From: DATDRQ01 sp035291645
GTDB lineage: Bacteria; Chloroflexota; Anaerolineae; Anaerolineales; UBA4823
Reading direction: 5' to 3'
NCBI GenBank assembly: GCA_035291645.1
Contig: DATDRQ010000348.1
Location: 1 to 19,994 of the forward strand
DNA: 19,994 nucleotides
Below the pieces are notes generated by a model that ran no database searches, was not told the DNA's origin, and saw nothing but the letters and a program-made list of their open reading frames with translations. A program made the position numbers and the translations under genes. Shown in pieces: positions 6,937-13,380 of this stretch (position 1 is the first letter of the stretch; each line of letters starts with the position of its first letter).

Positions 6937-7782
6937 TCACTTCTCGATTGGAGCATTGACCAGGTTGCCCCACTCAGTCCAGGAACCATCGTAATTGCGC
7001 ACCTTCGGGTAACCGAGCAGGTAGGTCAAGACGAACCAGGTGTGCGAGCTGCGCTCCCCGATCCGGCAATAGGCGATGATGTCTTTTTCGGGGGTGATGC
7101 CGCGTCCTTCATAGAGCTCACGCAAGGCCTGCGGAGATTTAAAGGTGCTATCTGCCTCGTTGGTCGCCTGTGCCCAGGGGATATTCATCGCGCCTGGGAT
7201 GTGGCCTCCGCGGGTCGCCCCTTCTTGTGGGTAACCAGGCATGTGAAGCAGTTCACCGCTGTATTCCTTAGGAGAACGTACATCGACGAGCGGCTTACCC
7301 TGCTCGATTTGGGCAAACACATCCTCCCGGAAGGCGCGTATATCAGGGTCAGATTCTTTAGCCTGGTAGTTCGTTTTCGGGTAGCCCGGCACATCCTTGG
7401 TCAACAGGCGCCCTTCCATCTCCCACTTCGCCCGACCGCCGTTCATAATCTTTAGTTTCTCGTGACCGTGATAGCGGAACAGCCAGAAAGCGTAGGTGGC
7501 GAACCAGTTGCTCTTGTCCCCGTAAAGGACCACCGTTGTGTCGTTGCCGATCCCTAGGTTAGAGAAAAGTTGTTCAAGGTCCTTTACAGATAAGAAATCC
7601 CGGCGGATCGGATGTTGCAGGCTGGTGAACCAATCGACTTTTACCGCTCCGGGAATATGACCCTGCTCGTACAGCAGGGCGTCCTCATCCGATTCGACGA
7701 TGCGCACTGCAGGATCTTTTAGATGTTCCGCGACCCATTCTGTATCGACCAGGTAATCGGGGTATGCATACTTGTCCATCAT
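6937..7782 (-). CDS. thiosulfate/3-mercaptopyruvate sulfurtransferase (tandem rhodanese)
   Basis: A 281-residue cytosolic enzyme made of two rhodanese domains that moves sulfane sulfur from a donor such as thiosulfate to a thiol or cyanide acceptor. The inactive N-terminal domain covers about residues 8-125 and includes YEQGHIPGAVKVDW and MNGGRAKWE. The catalytic domain (about 155-278) has PLVDVRSPKEYSG, RGGHIPGAMNIPW and the active loop YCRIGERSSHTW with catalytic Cys239. The CRIGERS loop is the type found in CysA/SseA-like thiosulfate sulfurtransferases rather than the CG(S/T)GVT loop of mercaptopyruvate enzymes. ATG 7782 is preceded by AAGGAGAG; a second ATG follows immediately. A near-perfect promoter lies upstream. 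Its pairing with sufE suggests it feeds or accepts persulfide in the same relay; that link is inferred. Confidence 0.93.
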   Translation of the reverse strand: MMDKYAYPDYLVDTEWVAEHLKDPAVRIVESDEDALLYEQGHIPGAVKVDWFTSLQHPIRRDFLSVKDLEQLFSNLGIGNDTTVVLYGDKSNWFATYAFWLFRYHGHEKLKIMNGGRAKWEMEGRLLTKDVPGYPKTNYQAKESDPDIRAFREDVFAQIEQGKPLVDVRSPKEYSGELLHMPGYPQEGATRGGHIPGAMNIPWAQATNEADSTFKSPQALRELYEGRGITPEKDIIAYCRIGERSSHTWFVLTYLLGYPKVRNYDGSWTEWGNLVNAPIEK

Positions 7783-7826
7783 AATATTCTCTCCTTAACA
7801 GGTAATATTAAGATAAAGTAGATAAT

Positions 7827-7855
7827 ATTATAAGAAATTCGGCGTGTTCCGTCAA
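7827..7855 (-). promoter_or_regulatory. consensus sigma70-type promoter for rhodanese-sufE
   Basis: On the minus strand TTGACG (7855-7850), exactly 17 bases, then TATAAT (7832-7827). The start site is predicted near 7820, leaving about 38 bases of leader before ATG 7782 with its AAGGAGAG. Confidence 0.85.
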
Positions 7856-7863
7856 GTCGAATG

Positions 7864-7888
7864 CGAGGTTTACTTCTCGAAAACCTCG
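7864..7888 (-). other. hairpin across the thiQ stop codon
   Basis: CGAGGTTT and AAACCTCG form an 8-bp perfect stem with a 9-base loop that contains the start of the thiQ TAA (7872-7870). There is no T-run on the minus strand, so it is more likely a 3'-end stabiliser or a Rho-type end than an intrinsic terminator. It marks the end of the thiamine operon just before the next promoter. Confidence 0.4.
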
Positions 7889-8919
7889 AGCGCTTCATCC
7901 GGATTAATACTGATGCGGATCGGCTGGCCTTTTTGAGGGAGAGGGATGCTCGACGGAAAATCGAATACCAGGGAGTGATTATCGACTATTATGACAACTC
8001 GAGTGAGGCCGCCGCGGAAGGATGCCTCTCCGACATTCCCCACGATCTGGTATTCTCCACTTCCTTCTAAGGTCGCTGCATCCGGACGGAGCAGCAGGGT
8101 TACCGGGCCCCGATAATTCGCCTTGACCGGAAAATCACCCAGGTTGGTTCGGATAACAGATATATCCCCATCTTGAGAAGCTTCCCCTTCCAGCAGGTTG
8201 GTAAACCCAAGGAAACGGGCGACAAATAAGGAAGCCGGGTGGTGGTAAATCCTGGCGGGGGTGTCGTACTGTTCAACTCTACCGGCCTGCATTAAGACAA
8301 CCCGGTCGGAAATCGCAAAGGCTTCTTCCTGGTCGTGGGTTACGTACAGCGTCGTGAGGCGGAGATCCTCCAGGATAGTTCGCAGCTCGATCAGGAGTCG
8401 CTCCCGCAGTGTGCGGTCGACCGAGCCCATCGGCTCATCCAGCATCAAGAGCTGTGGGCGGGGAGCCAGCGAACGCGCCAGGGCGACGCGCTGCTGCTCG
8501 CCGCCGGAGAGTGTGTTGACGTCCCGTTCTTCGAATCCCGTTAGACTGACCTGTTCGAGCGATGCCTCCACCCGCTGATGAATTTCGGTCTTTTCCATCC
8601 CGTACATCCGCAGACCGAAGGCGATATTTTCGGCGACGTTCATATGGGGAAAGAGGGCGTAGTCCTGGAACATCAAGCCAAATCCACGCCGGTGTGGTGG
8701 TTTATCGAGGATCGATTTCCCTGCCCAGAGCACTTCCCCTTGATCCGGTCTCTCGAGCCCGGCAACCACCATGAGCAGGGTAGATTTTCCGCAGCCGCTC
8801 GGCCCGAGAATCCCGACTGTCTCGCCTTCCTGGACATCGAACGAGACGCCATCCAGCGCCTGCCGTTCTCCAAACCGCTTATAGATGTCCTTTATCCTCA
8901 GGATGGATTGGCTGCTCAA
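7870..8919 (-). CDS. thiQ: thiamine ABC transporter ATP-binding protein
   Basis: The ATPase of the thiamine importer. All nucleotide-binding motifs are present: Walker A GPSGCGKST (39-47), Q-loop Gln85, signature LSGGEQQ (137-143), Walker B LLMLDEP (157-163) and switch His195 in YVTHDQEEA. At 349 residues it is much longer than E. coli ThiQ (about 230). The extra C-terminal part (about 235-349, beta-rich, with VTLLLRPDAATLEG) resembles the TOBE-type regulatory domain of iron and spermidine importers. The start is TTG 8919, six bases after GGAGG; no ATG fits as well. It begins 20 bases after thiP. Sequence alone would also allow an iron(III) importer. The thiamine assignment rests on the binding protein, the TPP riboswitch and the kinase gene in the same operon. 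Confidence 0.88.
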   Translation of the reverse strand: MSSQSILRIKDIYKRFGERQALDGVSFDVQEGETVGILGPSGCGKSTLLMVVAGLERPDQGEVLWAGKSILDKPPHRRGFGLMFQDYALFPHMNVAENIAFGLRMYGMEKTEIHQRVEASLEQVSLTGFEERDVNTLSGGEQQRVALARSLAPRPQLLMLDEPMGSVDRTLRERLLIELRTILEDLRLTTLYVTHDQEEAFAISDRVVLMQAGRVEQYDTPARIYHHPASLFVARFLGFTNLLEGEASQDGDISVIRTNLGDFPVKANYRGPVTLLLRPDAATLEGSGEYQIVGNVGEASFRGGLTRVVIIVDNHSLVFDFPSSIPLPQKGQPIRISINPDEALEVFEK

Positions 8920-8939
8920 GAAAATCCTCCTTGATCGAC

Positions 8940-10682
8940 CTAGAACTCGCCGATATCGGCAAAGCGCAGCCGCTCGATTGCCAGAATGCTGGTCGCTGTC
9001 ACCACCATGAGAATCGTGCTCAGGGCCAGAGCCTGTCCATAATTGAGCGCTCCAGGCTGCGAGATATACCGGTAGATCACCACAGGAATGGTTGGATATT
9101 CCGGTCTGGCGATTAAGACGGTGGCGCCGAACTCGCCTAGCGATATCGTGAAGGCGAAGGTGGCAGCGACCAGCAGTGCTCGTCCCACCAGAGGCAGATC
9201 GATCGACCGGAACACCTGAGCAGGAGATGCCCCTAAAAGCGCTGCGGCCTGGCGGAGGCGGGGCTGGATGCTGCGTAAGGAAGGCACCAGGCTGCGAACG
9301 ACGAAGGGGAAAGCCACCAGGGTATGGGCAATCGGGATCATCCAGGGAGAGGTGCGCAAGTCTAGGGGCGGCCGGCTAAGGGCGATAATGAACCCTAGTC
9401 CCAGAGTTACCGCGGAGGTTCCCAGGGGCAACATAATCACGGGATCGAGAAATTTGTTTAAAGGATCGTTGGAATAGCGGGAAAGTGCGTATGCAGCCGG
9501 TAACCCAATCCCCAGAGCTAAAACCACGGTTGCGAGGGCATAACCAAGCGAAATCGCGATCGCTGTCGTGGGCGGTACGTAAAAGAGCGAACTGGCTCGA
9601 TCGACCGCCAGCTCACGGTAAAAATCGAGCGTCAACCCGGGGCTGACTGGGCTGCTCTGGCCGCGGTTCGGTTCCAGGCGAGTGAAGGAGCGAGCCGCCA
9701 GTGCAATTAACGGGGCAGTCAGCAGCACGAGCAGCAGGGTGATCATGATACCGGCGAATATCCGGCTGCGCCAATTGGTGAGACGTTGTTGGGTGTAACG
9801 GTGCGGGCGAAGGCGGAGCGGTCGTGTAAGGCGAGCGGAGAGCCGGGTATAGAAGACGGTAAACACCAACGTGAAGAACAATTGGACCAAGGACAGGACC
9901 GCAGCCAATGGCAAATTGAACAGGCTGACCGTCTGGTAGTAGATCTCGACCTCCAGCGTAGAGAAACGGGGACCGCCCAAGATCAGGATCACGCCGAAGG
10001 AAGTGAAGTCGAAGAGGAAGACCAACAGGGAGGCCGCAATGATGGAAGGGGCCAGCAGGGGGAGCGTAATCTGCCGAAAGGTTCGCCAACGGTTCGCGCC
10101 CAGGGTTCGAGCTGCCTGAGTCAGCCGGGGGTCCAGGTGGGACCAGTAATCTCCAACCATCCTCAGGACGATGGTCGTGTTGTAGAAAACATGCGCGACC
10201 AGGATGGCGGCCAGGGTGTTTGTGAAGCGGATCGGGGGGACGCTGAGATCGAATAATTCGATCAATGCCAGGTTCATCCAGCCGCGCGGACCGAGCAGTG
10301 CATAAAATGCAGCTGCTACCACCACGGTTGGCAGAACGAAGGGGATCAAACTCAAGGCCTGGATCAGGGATTTTCCGCGGAACTCGTAGCGGGCGAGCAG
10401 GTATGCACCTGGTAGGCCGACGACCAGAGTTAGCAAAGTAGAAAGCAAAGCCTGCCAGAAGGTGAACCAGATGATTTCTTGGACAAAACCAGACTCGGCT
10501 GCCTCCAACAATGGCCCGCTGGCGCCCGTGCCGCTGCGCGCAAAGCTGAGGCGTAAAATACTGCCAAGGGGATAGAAATAAAACAGGCTAAGGAAGAGCA
10601 GCGGGAGCGCCCAAAGCGCCAGCAAGTGGAAGGAATTACTCCAGCGTGATAGAAGCGCGCTCCTCCAAACCTGGCGGTTCAA
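8940..10682 (-). CDS. thiP: thiamine ABC transporter permease, two fused permease domains
   Basis: A 580-residue inner-membrane protein with two homologous six-helix halves, as in ThiP and FbpB. Each half carries the cytoplasmic loop that docks the ATPase: AARTLGANRWRTFRQITLP in the first half and AAALLGASPAQVFRSIDLP in the second. The open frame extends upstream to 10886, but its first 68 residues lie inside thiB in another frame and are polar, so they are not coding. The best start is TTG 10682, whose TTGA overlaps the thiB stop TGA, with GGAGG ten bases upstream. GTG 10703 is an alternative adding seven residues. The overlap predicts translational coupling to thiB. Confidence 0.88.
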   Translation of the reverse strand: MNRQVWRSALLSRWSNSFHLLALWALPLLFLSLFYFYPLGSILRLSFARSGTGASGPLLEAAESGFVQEIIWFTFWQALLSTLLTLVVGLPGAYLLARYEFRGKSLIQALSLIPFVLPTVVVAAAFYALLGPRGWMNLALIELFDLSVPPIRFTNTLAAILVAHVFYNTTIVLRMVGDYWSHLDPRLTQAARTLGANRWRTFRQITLPLLAPSIIAASLLVFLFDFTSFGVILILGGPRFSTLEVEIYYQTVSLFNLPLAAVLSLVQLFFTLVFTVFYTRLSARLTRPLRLRPHRYTQQRLTNWRSRIFAGIMITLLLVLLTAPLIALAARSFTRLEPNRGQSSPVSPGLTLDFYRELAVDRASSLFYVPPTTAIAISLGYALATVVLALGIGLPAAYALSRYSNDPLNKFLDPVIMLPLGTSAVTLGLGFIIALSRPPLDLRTSPWMIPIAHTLVAFPFVVRSLVPSLRSIQPRLRQAAALLGASPAQVFRSIDLPLVGRALLVAATFAFTISLGEFGATVLIARPEYPTIPVVIYRYISQPGALNYGQALALSTILMVVTATSILAIERLRFADIGEF

Positions 10683-11773
10683 CGGATGACGGCCTCCGTC
10701 CACTGCCGGATCCAGGTTTCCCGGTTCTCGGCGATTCCTTCGGGACTGACCTCGGCAGGTTGTTCGGGCGCCGCCAGGAATTTCTGAAAGGTTTCGTCCA
10801 GCTCGGCGTCTGGGTTGACCGGGAAGACAAACATCTGAAGCGGGATATCTTCCTGAAACCTCTTCGACAGCATGAAATCGATCCATTTTTCCGCCAGGGG
10901 GCGACTCTTTGTCCCCTGGAGGATGCCGGCAAACTCGATTTGCCGGAAGCAGGAACCCTCACCCACGACCACCCCGGTCTTGGGTTCATCCAGCGGCTCT
11001 TCGGCGAAGATCACCTCGAATGGCGGGCTGGAACTGTACGATACGACGATCGGGCGGGTACCTCCCCAACGGCTGAATTCCGTATAGTAAGCAATCTCCC
11101 AATCGTTAACCACCAGGACATCGTTCGCAACCAGGCCGTTCCAGTAATCCAGGTAACCACCCTCACCGAAATGCCCGATGGTTGCCAGGAGAAAAGCCAG
11201 TCCTGGAGAGGAAGTGGCGGGATTTTCGACTACCAGGAAGCTTTTATACTCCGGTTGCAGTAAGTCTTCCAGGTTCTGCGGCGGAGCAATGCCCTTATCC
11301 TCGAAGAATGTTTTATCGTAATTTAAGCAAACATCCCCAAAGTCTACCGGTAAGGCACGGTGATCTTGGTCCAGCTCGAATTCGTCCGGAATCTGCACGA
11401 GCAGCGGAGATTGGTAAGTCTCGAAGATGTCTTCTTCCAAGGCCCGGCTCAAGAAAGTATTGTCGACCCCGAAGAAAACATCCGCCAGGGGAGCGTCTTT
11501 CGCCAGGATGGCTTTATTCAGAGCAATACCTGCATCGCCGGCTTTCAGGAACTTGATCGCGGCGTTGTTCTCTGCTTCGAAGGCTGCCTTGACTTCCTCG
11601 GATATGGCAAACGAATCGTGGGTCATCACGGTCAGGGTCTGAACTGACGGGGTTATCGTAGTAGATTGTCGGGGTGATTGGGGAGTGATAGTTTCCCCAG
11701 GAGAACAGGAAGTAACCGTCAAGAAACCCAATAAAAGTGCCGTATAGACAACGCATTTCTTCGATTCGAACAT
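10679..11773 (-). CDS. thiB: thiamine-binding lipoprotein, ABC transporter substrate-binding subunit
   Basis: The solute-binding subunit of the thiamine importer, 364 residues. The N terminus is a signal sequence with lipobox VTSC (Cys23), then a short Ser/Thr/Pro spacer, so the protein is membrane-anchored on the outside. The ThiB fold is shown by LTVMTHDSFAIS (about 48-59), IKFLKAGDAGIALNKAIL, ADVFFGVDNTFLSRAL, LPVDFGDVCLNYD and VVSYSSSPP, all typical thiamine- or TPP-binding protein segments. ATG 11773 has AAGGAG five bases upstream, and that AAGGAG overlaps the thiN stop codon (TAAGGAG). It is the only one of the four thi genes that starts with ATG, which fits the need for more binding protein than permease or ATPase. 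Confidence 0.9.
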   Translation of the reverse strand: MFESKKCVVYTALLLGFLTVTSCSPGETITPQSPRQSTTITPSVQTLTVMTHDSFAISEEVKAAFEAENNAAIKFLKAGDAGIALNKAILAKDAPLADVFFGVDNTFLSRALEEDIFETYQSPLLVQIPDEFELDQDHRALPVDFGDVCLNYDKTFFEDKGIAPPQNLEDLLQPEYKSFLVVENPATSSPGLAFLLATIGHFGEGGYLDYWNGLVANDVLVVNDWEIAYYTEFSRWGGTRPIVVSYSSSPPFEVIFAEEPLDEPKTGVVVGEGSCFRQIEFAGILQGTKSRPLAEKWIDFMLSKRFQEDIPLQMFVFPVNPDAELDETFQKFLAAPEQPAEVSPEGIAENRETWIRQWTEAVIR

Positions 11774-11782
11774 ACATACTCC

Positions 11783-12439
11783 TTATGTATTTTCAAACTC
11801 CTCAATCCGGTGGACGACCAACATCGTTCCACGGTGGATTTTGACCTCAACTGGTGAAGAGACCATTTCATTAGAAATACTGAGCGTCGATCCAAAGTGG
11901 AGTATTGCATTCACGAGAGGCCACTGGAGATTCTGCGTGGTGACCCCAGTTACCTGCGGGCTCAGCGGGAGCAGCGAGACGATGTCGCCAATGTCGCCGG
12001 GGATGGATAATGAATCACGATCGTGCAGGATGTACGCCGTGTCCGGGCCTTCTATAACGACCAGCCGGGATCTGTTCCATTCCTCTCGTGATAAAAGCAA
12101 CAGGTTGGCAAGCGTCTGGTCCAATCTACCCCCCAGCAATCCAAGCAGGAGGATCTCGCCGGCGCCTTGTTGCGTGGCAAAGCCTATAGCCAGTTCGAGG
12201 TCTGTTTGGTCTTTATTACGCGGGAAGGTGATAAATCGTGTTTGTCCGGCCTCCAAGGCAGCCCGCTGCTCTGAAGCGATAGAATCCATGTCGCCAATGA
12301 CGAAGGTTGGCGTCAGGCCGAGGGAAATGCAATTCCTGGCCCCGCCGTCCGCCGCGATCAGCAGGTCATCCTGGCGGATGGCAGCTTTAGCGGCATGAGG
12401 ATATGCGATGTTCCCGTTTGCGAAGATCACAGCACGCAA
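11783..12439 (-). CDS. thiN: thiamine pyrophosphokinase
   Basis: Transfers pyrophosphate from ATP to thiamine, giving the cofactor TPP. Counted from TTG 12439 the protein is 218 residues, normal for the family. Visible motifs are AADGGARNC (29-37), IGDMDS (48-53), the metal/ATP site NKDQTDLELA (75-84), LGGRLDQTLANL (102-113) and a C-terminal SNE. The frame is open to an ATG at 12496, but that ATG is inside the riboswitch and has no spacing for a ribosome binding site. TTG 12439 lies eight bases after GAGGAGGG and gives a protein beginning MRAVIFANGN, the usual start of the family. That GAGGAGGG is buried in the hairpin at 12448-12472, so expression should be set by TPP. First gene of the operon; thiB follows after nine bases. 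Confidence 0.92.
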   Translation of the reverse strand: MRAVIFANGNIAYPHAAKAAIRQDDLLIAADGGARNCISLGLTPTFVIGDMDSIASEQRAALEAGQTRFITFPRNKDQTDLELAIGFATQQGAGEILLLGLLGGRLDQTLANLLLLSREEWNRSRLVVIEGPDTAYILHDRDSLSIPGDIGDIVSLLPLSPQVTGVTTQNLQWPLVNAILHFGSTLSISNEMVSSPVEVKIHRGTMLVVHRIEEFENT

Positions 12440-12447
12440 ATTAAAAT

Positions 12448-12472
12448 CCCTCCTCGGTGTGCCGGAGGAGGG
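12448..12472 (-). promoter_or_regulatory. Shine-Dalgarno-sequestering hairpin (riboswitch expression platform)
   Basis: On the minus strand CCCTCCTC (12472-12465) and GAGGAGGG (12455-12448) are perfect complements around a 9-base loop; an alternative register gives ten pairs with one bulged C and a CACA loop. GAGGAGGG is the thiN ribosome binding site. CCCTCCTCCGGC can instead pair with GCCGGCGGAGGG at 12508-12497 in the aptamer 3' half (11 pairs, one mismatch). The two foldings exclude each other. Confidence 0.8.
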
Positions 12473-12495
12473 TGAGTATGTTCTCGATAGGTGCA

Positions 12496-12584
12496 TCCCT
12501 CCGCCGGCATTACCCGGATCAGGTTCATGGGTCGAAGACTGAAGGTCTTCCTCTCAGCCTAGCAGAACCAGGCTCCCCAAGCGG
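12496..12584 (-). ncRNA. TPP riboswitch (THI element)
   Basis: Read on the minus strand the conserved aptamer elements appear in order: GGGGAGCC (from 12578), GGCTGAGAGG, GACCC, GAACCTGATC, GGGTAAT, CC and GCGGAGGGA (ending near 12496). These form the pyrimidine- and pyrophosphate-sensing arms of the TPP riboswitch. The arm between GGGGAGCC and GGCTGAGA closes as a short stem, and AAGACC/TTCAGTCTT forms a variable hairpin before CGACCC. The closing P1 helix is short or weak by eye. A consensus promoter lies just upstream and the SD-blocking hairpin just downstream. Confidence 0.96.
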
Positions 12585-12601
12585 AATGTATTTATCTGTG
12601 A

Positions 12602-12630
12602 AGTATAAAGTGGGTGGGAGGAGATGTCAA
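12602..12630 (-). promoter_or_regulatory. consensus promoter of the thiamine operon
   Basis: On the minus strand TTGACA (12630-12625), 17 bases, TATACT (12607-12602). The predicted start near 12595 is about ten bases before the riboswitch. The -35 box overlaps the stop codon of the GTPase gene, so the thi operon can be expressed independently of the genes upstream. Confidence 0.85.
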
Positions 12631-13280
12631 GAAAAAAGGTTGCGATTCGGCCTGCCGCGGCCATTCGATTTACCATTCGGCCCGGGGATTGGATCTGCCA
12701 GATATTCTTGCTCAGGATTTCCAACGATGGATGGCACCAGGGTTGTTTCAAACATGTCCAATTCCGCAAGAATACTATAAAGGAGTTCTAACAAGACGTT
12801 CTTGACGCTTTCTTTCTCGACTGCCACGCAACTCAACAGTCTGGTTCTAGAATCTAACCGCAGTGCAATGCGCATGTCCTCCGGTTCCCAGGCATCTGGA
12901 CGATCTTGTTTATTCGCAGCAACCACAAATGGAGTGGGAGCGTAAGCCCGGAAAGTTTCCAGGATGCTGCGGGCTTCACGGAAGGTCTCAGGGCGAGTGC
13001 TATCGACAACCACGACAAAACCGAGCATCCCTTCTGAGAGGATCTCCCACATGAAGTCGAATCGCTTTTGCCCGGGAGTCCCGAATAGATAAAGAACCAG
13101 CTCTTCATCGATGGAAATTCGACCGAAATCCATCGCGACCGTGGTCGAGTCCTTGATCCGTTCGGCCGCGGAGGTTATTTTTCGCTCAGTCGAGACGACG
13201 TCGATCTCGCTCACCGACCGGATAAACTCCGTTTTCCCGGCACTGAACGGGCCTGTCACAACCATTTTCACCGTCTGCAT
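12627..13280 (-). CDS. small Ras-like GTPase (MglA/COG2229 type)
   Basis: A 217-residue small GTP-binding protein. G motifs in order: G1 GPFSAGKT (10-17), a switch I threonine in STTVAMDFG (45-53), G3 LFGTPGQKRF (65-74), G4 AANKQD (121-126) and a G5-like CVAVEK. G3 reads GTPG, where Ras-type proteins read DxxG; this is the form seen in bacterial MglA-like proteins. A basic, Gly/Pro/Asn-rich tail follows the G domain after about residue 195. Start ATG 13280 puts G1 near the N terminus; it has no direct ribosome binding site but overlaps the stop of a four-codon frame (MGSF) that does. It follows the PATAN protein gene, and such pairs in other bacteria work in polarity or signalling circuits. 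The actual process here is unknown. Confidence 0.88.
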   Translation of the reverse strand: MQTVKMVVTGPFSAGKTEFIRSVSEIDVVSTERKITSAAERIKDSTTVAMDFGRISIDEELVLYLFGTPGQKRFDFMWEILSEGMLGFVVVVDSTRPETFREARSILETFRAYAPTPFVVAANKQDRPDAWEPEDMRIALRLDSRTRLLSCVAVEKESVKNVLLELLYSILAELDMFETTLVPSIVGNPEQEYLADPIPGPNGKSNGRGRPNRNLFS

Positions 13281-13310
13281 TAGAAACTGCCCATATCTTG
13301 ACCTCTTTTT

Positions 13311-13380
13311 TGATCCGATGGTCTCCGAATCCGTGCTTGCGCGCAAGCCTGCATGGTACGGAAACCGCGCCCTAACTTAT
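13311..13380 (-). repeat. palindromic dispersed repeat, copy B
   Basis: Seventy bases matching copy A (6339-6423) apart from a 16-base deletion, one inserted T and scattered substitutions. It has the same GCTTGCGCGCAAGC palindrome and the outer TCCGT/ACGGA pair that closes an imperfect hairpin. It is oriented the same way relative to the minus-strand genes. Its left edge (ATAAGTT on the minus strand) includes the TAA stop codon of the DUF4388 gene. Confidence 0.75.

Noticed and set aside
9786..10256. 156-residue plus-strand open frame opposite thiP
   Set aside because: It is antisense to transmembrane coding sequence and has a Gln/Gly/Asp-rich composition typical of shadows of hydrophobic genes; no ribosome binding site was seen.
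10683..10886. N-terminal extension of the thiP frame by 68 residues
   Set aside because: It lies within the thiB coding region in another frame, is polar and Arg-rich, and lacks family similarity. The thiB frame here continues a clear binding-protein domain.
12440..12496. thiN start at ATG 12496
   Set aside because: That ATG is the last base group of the TPP aptamer, has no spaced ribosome site, and would add residues with no match to the family.
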